NCBI GenBank assembly: GCA_030950825.1
Contig: JAUZQT010000087.1
Span: 1-17,358 of the forward strand
Origin: Mariprofundaceae bacterium
GTDB taxonomy: Bacteria > Pseudomonadota > Zetaproteobacteria > Mariprofundales > Mariprofundaceae
Direction: 5' to 3'
DNA length: 17,358 nucleotides
Position numbers and translations under genes: made by a program. The notes under the pieces are model-generated. The model had not been told where the DNA came from, made no database searches, and was given only the letters and a program-made list of their open reading frames with translations. Of the stretch, positions 7,226 through 14,244 are shown in pieces; position 1 is the stretch's first letter; every line of letters begins with the position of its first letter.

Positions 7226-7897
7226 ATGAAACCTTGGGAACTACTGGATAGCAGCGAGGTTGCTGGCAAAGCAGAAGCCATGAAACTTTATCAGCGTGGT
7301 GACGTATTTTCGATTAAAACGGGTTATTCAGAGCTTATGAACAGTCGTATGCACGGATCAGAAGATGCTTTGGCTGAACTTGGCTGTAAAAAACTGAAGA
7401 AACAAACACAAGCGCGAGTCTTGATTGGCGGTTTGGGCATGGGATTTACACTTACCGAATGCTTGAAACATGTTGCAAATGATGCAGAAGTGGTGGTAGC
7501 AGAGCTTGTGCCAGCAGTGATAAAATGGAATAAAACACATTTATCAGCGCTGGCAGGGCATCCACTAAAAGATAAAAGAGTGAACGTTTATGAAGGCGAT
7601 GTGGGAAAGCTGATTCGAGCAGAGAAAGGGGGTTTTGATGCTATCTTGCTTGATGTGGACAATGGCCCTGAAGGGCTAACGCGCAAAGAAAACGACGCAC
7701 TGTATAGCCCTTCTGGTTTAAAGGCAGCCTTGGCAGGGCTTCGGCCACACGGGGTGTTTGGGGTGTGGTCAAGCTTTCCTGATCCGCGTTTTAGCAAACG
7801 TATGCAACGGGCTGGCTTTAAAGTTGAAGAAATTCGGGTTAGAGCACATGGCAAACGTGGTAGCAAACATATGATTTGGTTGGGTAGCACAGGGTAA
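7226..7897 (+). CDS. Spermidine-synthase-like SAM-fold protein (small, soluble)
   Basis: This 223-residue protein is a class I methyltransferase-fold protein of the polyamine aminopropyltransferase (SpeE-like) kind. The nucleotide-binding loop is VLIGGLGMGFT (65-75), the acidic end of strand 2 is VVVAELVP (90-97), and the active-site-like strand is DAILLDVDNGPEGL (138-151). It lacks the N-terminal beta domain and the full catalytic signature of true spermidine synthases, so the substrate is unknown and it could be a methyltransferase. In-frame ATGs occur at 7211, 7214 and 7226. Only 7226 has a ribosome binding site (GAGAGGA just upstream, close spacing) and it gives the family-like start MKPWELLDS. 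It is transcribed divergently from mltB. Confidence 0.75.
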   Translation: MKPWELLDSSEVAGKAEAMKLYQRGDVFSIKTGYSELMNSRMHGSEDALAELGCKKLKKQTQARVLIGGLGMGFTLTECLKHVANDAEVVVAELVPAVIKWNKTHLSALAGHPLKDKRVNVYEGDVGKLIRAEKGGFDAILLDVDNGPEGLTRKENDALYSPSGLKAALAGLRPHGVFGVWSSFPDPRFSKRMQRAGFKVEEIRVRAHGKRGSKHMIWLGSTG

Positions 7898-8055
7898 AGG
7901 CGCGGAAAAATAAATCATTCAATTCTGCGGGTTTATAAGCTTGCCTTCAGCATCGCAGAACCAGTTACATAGACCATGCTATGCGCATATTTTTTTTGAC
8001 TAGCACATAAATCGATGCTAGGAAGCTGCGTGTATTGGGTGAGGAGTGGGGCAGT
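7898..8055 (+). other. Intergenic region upstream of the M23 gene
   Basis: No gene is seen here. It contains an inverted repeat TTCTGCG / CGCAGAA (7923-7929 and 7954-7960), a 10-nt palindrome TATGCGCATA followed by eight T (7980-7997) that could be a weak terminator for the preceding gene, and a possible promoter TTGACT (7996-8001) with a poor -10 TAGGAA (8019-8024) at 17 nt. GAGGAG (8041-8046) is the likely ribosome binding site of the next gene. Confidence 0.35.
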
Positions 8056-8982
8056 TTGAGATATTTTTCATTAATGTTGGTTCCAGATGCAGGGCAAATC
8101 CGTAGTTATCGTGTAAGTCAGCATAGCTTACTTTACCTTATAATCGGGCTTTTGGCCTTATTTAGTTTTGGTGGCTGGGGCGTTTATAGCGTGTATCAAG
8201 CACAACAAGCCTTGGTTGAATTAAAAGGCTCTCAGGATATGTTGCAAGTGGCTCGGCAGCGGCAACATAAAACCTATGCAGATATGCAAATGCAATTAGA
8301 CGCTGAAAAGAAAAAGTTGGCAGTATATGCTCGCAGCCTTGGACAAATGGAGGCAAGAGCTTTGCGTTTGGATTCGCTTGGTGAGCGTTTGGTGGAAGTA
8401 TCCAAGCTGGATAAAAACGAGTTTGATTTTGGTATCAAGCCTGCACTGGGTGGCCCCCGTCTTGAGCAAATAGCTATATTCAATCTAGACGATCAAATGC
8501 AGCAGGTGAACCAGCAGTTAATACATCTGGATGCGCAGCTGTCTGCCATTGATATGGTGTTACAGGGAAATAGAGAAGAAAGATTAGCGCGTCCTCATGC
8601 TTGGCCAAGTGAAGGTGGTTATTTAAGTTCACGTTATGGTATTCGCATTGATCCGTTCTCAGGAAAGCGTGCTATGCATCGCGGTGTTGATATTGCCAAT
8701 CGTTTCGGTGCAGCTGTCTTGGCTGCCAGCCATGGTGTGGTAATCTATGCTGGGAAAATGAATGGCTATGGCTATTTGATTGAGGTTGACCATGGGTATG
8801 GTTATCGTACGCGTTATGGTCATATGTCCAGCGTAGCTGTGAAAGCAGGCGATGAAGTTGCTGATAATCAATTACTGGGGCGTGTCGGTTCCAGTGGGCA
8901 CTCCACAGGCCCGCATTTACACTTTGAAGTACGTCGTTTTGGTAAAGATCTGAATCCTTCTAGTTATTTACCTAGGGGTTAA
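8056..8982 (+). CDS. Membrane-anchored M23 (LytM-type) peptidoglycan endopeptidase
   Basis: This 308-residue protein has a short cytoplasmic N-terminus, one membrane helix (about 25-47), a coiled-coil-rich periplasmic stalk (about 50-170) and a C-terminal M23 domain (about 185-303). The zinc and catalytic residues are intact: H208 and D212 in HRGVD, H256 in RYGHMS, and H287/H289 in GPHLHF. It is therefore expected to be an active D,D-endopeptidase cutting peptide cross-links, like MepM, rather than a degenerate EnvC/NlpD-type activator. The frame is open from a TTG at 8035, but GAGGAG (8041-8046) sits 9 nt before a TTG at 8056, giving the family-like start M-RYFSLMLVPD. That start is used here. 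It has its own intergenic region on both sides, so co-transcription with neighbours is uncertain. Confidence 0.9.
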   Translation: MRYFSLMLVPDAGQIRSYRVSQHSLLYLIIGLLALFSFGGWGVYSVYQAQQALVELKGSQDMLQVARQRQHKTYADMQMQLDAEKKKLAVYARSLGQMEARALRLDSLGERLVEVSKLDKNEFDFGIKPALGGPRLEQIAIFNLDDQMQQVNQQLIHLDAQLSAIDMVLQGNREERLARPHAWPSEGGYLSSRYGIRIDPFSGKRAMHRGVDIANRFGAAVLAASHGVVIYAGKMNGYGYLIEVDHGYGYRTRYGHMSSVAVKAGDEVADNQLLGRVGSSGHSTGPHLHFEVRRFGKDLNPSSYLPRG

Positions 8983-9096
8983 ATTCATTTGTTTTGATGA
9001 AAAATCATTAAGATGATTGCAAACAGGTCTCTCCCCTTACCTTTTCCTTTCGGGTATGCGATTCCAACCAGGCTTTGAAGGTAGGTTTTAAATATC

Positions 9097-11736
9097 GTGC
9101 GTAATATTCGTTATAAATCAGCCATTTTATTATGTTTGTATGGTCTATCTGGTGTAACTGCACTGGCTTATGAAGTGCTTTGGACGCGTATGCTGTCCTT
9201 ATTGTTCGGCACCAGTATCTTGGGTGTTGTGGTGACTGTTGCAGCGTTTATGTTGGGACTGGGGATGGGAAGTTTCCTAGGCTATCGTTGGCAAGGCTCA
9301 TTAAAACGCACATTGCGTACCTTGGCAGGCATCGAAATAGGTGTTGCTTTGTATGCCGTATCTTTACCTGCAATGATGCAGTTTTTGCAGGGTTTATGGT
9401 TGTCTGTTGATGCCATTCACACATGGCAGTTTTGGCAAGTTATCTCGGCACTATTGGTGCTAAGTCTGCCTGCAGTGGCTCTGGGGTTCGCTTTTCCATG
9501 GGTATTGCGTGTGGGGAAAAGTTGGCAACTGTCTTTGGGCAAGCTTTATGGAATCAATACCCTTGGGGGGGCTTTGGGGGCACTATTACCCTTACTGCTG
9601 TTACCCTGGTTGGGTTGGCTTTTAGCATTGCAGTGTGTTGCAATTTTGGGTGCGACGATTGGCCTGATATTGTTTTGGCTTTCATTTCATGTCGATGCTG
9701 AAATAAATAATGATACCTGCACTACTTCGAATCTGCTCGCTAATTGCCCATCCCCAAAGTTTGTATGTTTGCTGGCCTATGCCGGTATGGGTGCTGGTGC
9801 ATTGATGTTGGAAATAGCTTGGGCGCGTGCGTATGGCATGATTTTATTGCGTACAGAATATGTGCTGGCTGTGATTCTGAGTGTTTTTCTGATTGGCATT
9901 GGACTTGGTAGCTTGCTTGCAAAACGCTTGCCTCGTGAAACGGCTCTGCAATGCCTACCTGCCATTGTCGCTATTATGGCGATTCTGGGTTTGTATGCCT
10001 TCCCGTATGTGAATGACTTGGGGCATTCGCTTACATTTGACAGTTTATTTGCCGCTTTGCTTTTTCAAGGGCTGTTGATTGCCGTTAGCACCTTACCTGC
10101 CACCTTGGCGATGGGTGCATGGCTACCATTGATTGCCAGAGAGGGTGAGGGCGCAAGCTTGTATGCGGCCAATAGCCTTGGCGCATGTGCTGGTGCCTTG
10201 TTGGCTGGTCTTGTGTTGATTCCATGGGTTGGGACGGCATTAACATGGTTGTTGGCAGCAGCACTTATCATGCTTTGTGCCTATTATTGGTTGCAAGCTG
10301 GTAAACGCCTATTTTATATTTGTGTGTCTACGGTTATGTTTATTATTTTGGCTTGGCCTGTTCAGCAATTACCTAGCGCATCAAAATTACTGGCACATGA
10401 ATTGCCGCATGCTACAGATTTATATCAAAGAGAGGATGCTGTTTCGATCACCCATGTGGTGGAGCAGCAGGATGGACAGCGTGTATTGTTGGCTGATTTG
10501 CAACGCATGGATGCTTCCACTGATCCAACCTCAGTTGAGGTACAACGTAATCAAGCACGTTTACCGCTATTTTTGCATGGTTCGGCTAAAGAGGTTCTTT
10601 TTTTAGGTTTAGGAACAGGTATTACTGCATCTGGAGCCTTGGCATGGCCTGATGTTAATTTACATGCGGTTGAATTATCTTCAGGCGCCATCGCTGCTGC
10701 TGGAATATATTTCAATCAGGTGAATAATGATGCTGTTGGGCATATTGATATTCAGCATGATGATGCGCGTCGTTTTTTAATGCGCACAAATAAAAGATAT
10801 GATGTGATTATTGGCGATCTATTCCACCCCGATCAGGTTGGGCGAGGAGCTTTGTTATCATTGGAACAATTTGGGCGCGCAAAAGCTCGCCTGAACAAGC
10901 AAGGTCTTTTTGCGCAATGGTTGGCATTCAATCAGTTTGATATAACATCTTTACAGGTTGTACTGCGTAGCTTTGCACAGATATTTCCAAAGAATGCAAT
11001 ATTTGTGGATGGTTATCGCGTGGCTTTAATCGGTTTTACCTCGGAGAAGAATCAACGGGCATCTTTTTTATTATCCAAAGCTCCTGCAATAGACACATGG
11101 GGCGGTGAAGGTGGCTGGACATGGCTGGGGCGTTATTGGGGTGCTGTGTCAGATGTGTTAAGGGGTGATACAAGTACAAAGCTACAGGGCGAATGGTCAC
11201 CTGTTATCGAGTATGCATTGCCGCATATGCGTTATGCCCATACAGCACTGTCAGATGTACTGGATTGGTTTGTGAAGCATCGTGTTGGCTTTCATGATGG
11301 TGCAAAAGTTTGGGGAGTGAATGATGGCGATCGGAGTATTGTGAATGCGGATGCTATGCAAGCTTTTAAGCGTGCATGGGCTGCTACCTCTCTAATACAA
11401 CGGGCACAATTAGCAGCCCTGCAAGGAAATCCAGAATCGGGGCGCTTGCAAGCATTAGCATATCGGGCCAATGATAAAAATCGCTGGGCAGGCTTCGTTT
11501 TGGCGGATGCGATGTTTGCGAGTTTGTCTCAAGGCGTACCACTGGGTATGAACAGGCAGCAGGCATTGCAAAAAATTCTGCGTATTCGAAAAGATCATGA
11601 AGGTGCATTACAAGCCTTAATGGTTCTGGCAATGGAGAATAAAGATTACTCTGCCTGGCAACAATTCAGCGACAAACTGCATCAAATAAGCCCATATAAT
11701 AAAATATTATCGACTGAAAAAAAACAGCGACCATGA
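9097..11736 (+). CDS. Multi-pass membrane protein fused to a spermidine-synthase-like domain
   Basis: This 879-residue protein has three parts. Residues 8-420 are a hydrophobic domain with about ten to twelve membrane helices. Residues about 440-650 are a SpeE-like Rossmann domain: the binding loop is VLFLGLGTGIT (500-510), the acidic strand-2 residue is E526 in HAVELS, and the active-site-like strand is DVIIGDLFHPDQVG (569-582). Residues about 660-879 form a helical tail without a recognised domain. The architecture matches the widespread 'fused MFS/spermidine synthase' proteins, whose substrate is mostly unknown. The membrane part carries an internal duplication: ALAYEVLWTR (22-31) with LGLGMGSFLGYR recurs as ALMLEIAWAR (235-244) with IGIGLGSLLAKR. 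The start is a GTG at 9097 with only a loosely placed AAGGTAGG upstream. Its TGA overlaps the next ATG. Confidence 0.85.
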   Translation: MRNIRYKSAILLCLYGLSGVTALAYEVLWTRMLSLLFGTSILGVVVTVAAFMLGLGMGSFLGYRWQGSLKRTLRTLAGIEIGVALYAVSLPAMMQFLQGLWLSVDAIHTWQFWQVISALLVLSLPAVALGFAFPWVLRVGKSWQLSLGKLYGINTLGGALGALLPLLLLPWLGWLLALQCVAILGATIGLILFWLSFHVDAEINNDTCTTSNLLANCPSPKFVCLLAYAGMGAGALMLEIAWARAYGMILLRTEYVLAVILSVFLIGIGLGSLLAKRLPRETALQCLPAIVAIMAILGLYAFPYVNDLGHSLTFDSLFAALLFQGLLIAVSTLPATLAMGAWLPLIAREGEGASLYAANSLGACAGALLAGLVLIPWVGTALTWLLAAALIMLCAYYWLQAGKRLFYICVSTVMFIILAWPVQQLPSASKLLAHELPHATDLYQREDAVSITHVVEQQDGQRVLLADLQRMDASTDPTSVEVQRNQARLPLFLHGSAKEVLFLGLGTGITASGALAWPDVNLHAVELSSGAIAAAGIYFNQVNNDAVGHIDIQHDDARRFLMRTNKRYDVIIGDLFHPDQVGRGALLSLEQFGRAKARLNKQGLFAQWLAFNQFDITSLQVVLRSFAQIFPKNAIFVDGYRVALIGFTSEKNQRASFLLSKAPAIDTWGGEGGWTWLGRYWGAVSDVLRGDTSTKLQGEWSPVIEYALPHMRYAHTALSDVLDWFVKHRVGFHDGAKVWGVNDGDRSIVNADAMQAFKRAWAATSLIQRAQLAALQGNPESGRLQALAYRANDKNRWAGFVLADAMFASLSQGVPLGMNRQQALQKILRIRKDHEGALQALMVLAMENKDYSAWQQFSDKLHQISPYNKILSTEKKQRP

Positions 11737-12587
11737 ATAAAAAACAGTTAACTACAAAAAATCATGATCGCGATGCTGTGGGTATGTGCTATGTATACCC
11801 TGTTATATCGCGCCGAGCTGGCGGCGTATCAATTGGTATTAATTTGAATCCAAACAATGCTTGTAATTGGCATTGTGCTTATTGTCAGGTTCCAAATTTA
11901 ACACGCGGTGTGGCGCCCAATATTGATTTGGCGTTATTACGCCATGAATTGACTGTGATGCTGGGCGAAATTATACGTGGTGATTTTATGCAACGGCGTG
12001 TGCCTGAGGCTTGCCGAAAGCTTTGTGATATTGCTATTTCAGGCAATGGGGAGCCGACAAGTTGCCGTTCTTTTGATGATGTTATACAGCTGATTGTTGA
12101 TGTTATGGATGATTTTCATTTGCTTGGAAAGCTTCCTTTGCGCTTGATTAGCAATGGCTCATATATACGCAAAATGAATGTGCAGAATGGGTTGAAATTG
12201 ATGGCAAAGTATCATGGCGAAGTATGGGTGAAGGTGGATGCAACAAGAGGTGATACCATTTATCGTATGAATGGTGTGCGCACTTCTGCTGAATTATTAT
12301 TTCAACAAGTCGTCAGCATGGCTCAGTTGTGTCCAAGCTGGATTCAAACATGCATGCTGGCTTGGGATGGTGAGCCACCATCCAATGTGGATATAGCAGC
12401 ATACTTATCATTTCTGAATCGCTTAAAAGAAGAGCAAGTGGCGGTTCGTGGTGTTTTGTTGTATGGCCTGGCTCGCCCTTCATTGCAGCCCGAAGCGAAA
12501 CATGTATCGGCGTTGGATAAGTTGTGGATGCAGGACATGCGCGATCGAATACAAACGATGGGGTTTCCAGTACGTCTAAACCTGTAG
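11733..12587 (+). CDS. Radical SAM protein (wyosine synthetase-like family)
   Basis: This 284-residue protein has the radical SAM cluster motif C-X3-C-X2-C as CNWHCAYC in the context GINLNPNNACNWHCAYCQ, so it should bind a 4Fe-4S cluster and SAM. Downstream landmarks are ISGNGEPTSC (the GGE-like SAM-binding strand) and RLISNGSY. The overall pattern resembles COG0731-type proteins related to archaeal wyosine synthetase, but bacteria have no wyosine in tRNA-Phe, so the substrate is unknown. Further cysteines (for example in CRKLCD) could hold a second cluster. The ATG overlaps the TGA of the membrane/SpeE fusion gene by four bases (ATGA), a strong hint that the two products are made together. 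Confidence 0.88.
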   Translation: MNKKQLTTKNHDRDAVGMCYVYPVISRRAGGVSIGINLNPNNACNWHCAYCQVPNLTRGVAPNIDLALLRHELTVMLGEIIRGDFMQRRVPEACRKLCDIAISGNGEPTSCRSFDDVIQLIVDVMDDFHLLGKLPLRLISNGSYIRKMNVQNGLKLMAKYHGEVWVKVDATRGDTIYRMNGVRTSAELLFQQVVSMAQLCPSWIQTCMLAWDGEPPSNVDIAAYLSFLNRLKEEQVAVRGVLLYGLARPSLQPEAKHVSALDKLWMQDMRDRIQTMGFPVRLNL

Positions 12588-12692
12588 ATGGCGTAGGTTC
12601 TCAATAAGCCAATGGTTCACAAATATTAGCATCTGCCTAAACGTGTAGGAAGATGCACTCATCACGAGGATTTATGAATAATTAAAGTTATT
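12588..12692. terminator. Hairpin between convergent genes, possible bidirectional terminator
   Basis: This gap between the converging radical SAM and FHA genes contains a long hairpin at 12629-12656: GCATCT-G-CCTA, loop AACGTG, TAGG-A-AGATGC, ten base pairs with one G-A mismatch. A T-run is missing on either side, so it would be an atypical intrinsic terminator. Position and symmetry support termination in both directions. Confidence 0.4.
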
Positions 12693-13409
12693 TTAAGGAC
12701 TCTTAAGAAGGAACTCCAAGCGCATATCGCCCAATTCAATAATGGCGCAATCTTCGAGTTTTGTTGGTTGGCTTGTGATACTTTCACCATTTAACGTTGC
12801 CTTCGAAAAGCCCTCCAAGTGTGTGATATGATAGCCTGTAGGACGTCGAGTAATCACAGCTGCCTGTTGACCTACCAACAAACCTTTTGCCCGAATACGA
12901 CAACCATCCGTTTTCCCTATACTGGTTAACGCGGCAGTGAGCTCAAAAATTTTACCGGCCTGGGTGCCAGAAATGATCTGTACTGATGCCAACGGCATGG
13001 TCGGAGCAGTAGGCTTTGCTTTACCCAACAAAGCCTCTCGGTCTTTGGGGCTAATGATCATGGTTTTATCCATATCATCTTCCTCTGCAGGCTCAATTTT
13101 TGCGGCTATTGGGCCACCTTCGCTGCTTATATATGTTAGCGAATGCTTGCCAATGAAAATGGCATTTCCATGTTTTAATATGTGTTTGGTAATAAGTTTA
13201 TTGTCAACCAAGGTGCCATTTGTGCTGCCTAGGTCTTCAAGAATTATTTTTTTACCAATTTTAATGATTCTTGCGTGATGGCTACTTACTGCGAGGTTAT
13301 CAATTTGAATGGTATTTTCAGGTTTGCGACCAATCGAAGTTTCTTCCGCTACAATCGGGTGCTCTGAAATAACGGCATCTTTAAATCGAAGAATGAGTTT
13401 GCTGCTCAT
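12693..13409 (-). CDS. Double-FHA-domain signalling protein
   Basis: This 238-residue protein has two forkhead-associated domains. The first (about 5-95) has the phosphothreonine-binding signature: SIGRKPENTIQI, SSHHAR and LGSTNGT (60-66). The second (about 142-235) keeps the fold (VQIISGTQAGKIFEL, SIGKTDG, LNGE) but lacks the SxxH and full STNGT residues, so it may not bind phosphopeptide. The linker has an acidic patch leading into DDMDKTMIIS, whose T116 is a candidate kinase site. FHA1 would read Thr phosphorylation made by the kinase of the same operon. The frame opens at 13496 inside the phosphatase gene, but the ATG at 13409 follows GGAAGGGG at good spacing and gives the typical start MSSKLILRF. 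It lies 22 nt after the phosphatase gene. Confidence 0.88.
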   Translation of the reverse strand: MSSKLILRFKDAVISEHPIVAEETSIGRKPENTIQIDNLAVSSHHARIIKIGKKIILEDLGSTNGTLVDNKLITKHILKHGNAIFIGKHSLTYISSEGGPIAAKIEPAEEDDMDKTMIISPKDREALLGKAKPTAPTMPLASVQIISGTQAGKIFELTAALTSIGKTDGCRIRAKGLLVGQQAAVITRRPTGYHITHLEGFSKATLNGESITSQPTKLEDCAIIELGDMRLEFLLKSP

Positions 13410-13431
13410 AGATATATTCCCCTTCCTAAAC

Positions 13432-14244
13432 CTAACTGCACCCAAAAAGGCGCGATAAAATGCCTTTTTTACGGTGGAACTGGTTCGGTGTTTCAATAAG
13501 AATCACCGAAATATTATCAGGCCCTCCTGCATCATTGGCCAATTGTACCAAAGCAGTGGCTGAGTTTTTTAGGTTTTGATGATGTTCAATCAAGGTTAGG
13601 CGAATGGCCTCATCAGGAACAACATCAGTCAACCCATCGGAGCACATTAAATATATATCTCCGCTTTGTACAATATCTTCAACAATATCGGGTTCAACAC
13701 CAGACTCAACACCCAAGGCACGTGTAACCAAATTCTTAATTGCAGAATGTCTGGCATCATCTTCTGTTAAGAGCCCGCGTCTTACTTGCTCTTGGATCAA
13801 TGAATGATCCTCCGTGACATGGCTTAAATTATCGCCACGCAAACGATACATACGCGAATCGCCAACATGCGCAGCGGTAAGTCTATCGGCATAGAAAATT
13901 GCAGCAACAATGGTGGTTCCCATGCCAGCACACTCACGTTTTTGTTGCGATGCTTCAAAAATCCCTTCATTGGCTGTTGAAATAGCTTCATGTACAAGCA
14001 TAGACTCATCGGTGAATCCTGTATCAACATTAAGCTTGGCTTCATTCATATTAGGAAGTTGTACCTGTAAAAGCCGTGTTACAATGTCCACAGCCATAGC
14101 GCTGGCAACTTCACCTGCATTATGCCCACCCATGCCATCGGCAAGAACTGCAAAACCAAGCTTCGGTGTTATGCCAACATAATCTTCATTATGATTGCGT
14201 TTGATGCCAACATCGGTGAGGGCATACATTTCTAGTCCGCTCAT
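13432..14244 (-). CDS. PP2C-type Ser/Thr protein phosphatase (Stp-like)
   Basis: This 270-residue soluble metal-dependent phosphatase has the full PP2C motif set: RNHNED (16-21), LADGMGGHNAGEVAS (34-48), GMGTT (107-111), HVGDSRMYRLR (126-136), DHSLIQEQVRRG (146-157), CSDGLTD (201-207) and GGPDNISVI (240-248). The metal-binding Asp residues (D21, D36, D203, D243) are all present, so it should be active. Homologues of this size reverse the action of bacterial Hanks-type kinases. A basic tail (about 257-270) follows the domain. Its ATG shares one base with the TAA of the kinase gene (TAATG), which implies coupled production of kinase and phosphatase. Confidence 0.94.
   Translation of the reverse strand: MSGLEMYALTDVGIKRNHNEDYVGITPKLGFAVLADGMGGHNAGEVASAMAVDIVTRLLQVQLPNMNEAKLNVDTGFTDESMLVHEAISTANEGIFEASQQKRECAGMGTTIVAAIFYADRLTAAHVGDSRMYRLRGDNLSHVTEDHSLIQEQVRRGLLTEDDARHSAIKNLVTRALGVESGVEPDIVEDIVQSGDIYLMCSDGLTDVVPDEAIRLTLIEHHQNLKNSATALVQLANDAGGPDNISVILIETPNQFHRKKGILSRLFGCS

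Noticed and set aside
7980..7997. TATGCGCATA followed by eight T as an intrinsic terminator
   Set aside because: As a hairpin it leaves only about four base pairs with a usable loop, so it is kept only as a weak possibility in the intergenic entry.
9003..9018. AATCAT-TAAG-ATGATT hairpin after the M23 gene as a terminator
   Set aside because: The stem is six weak base pairs and no T-run follows; termination here is unsupported.
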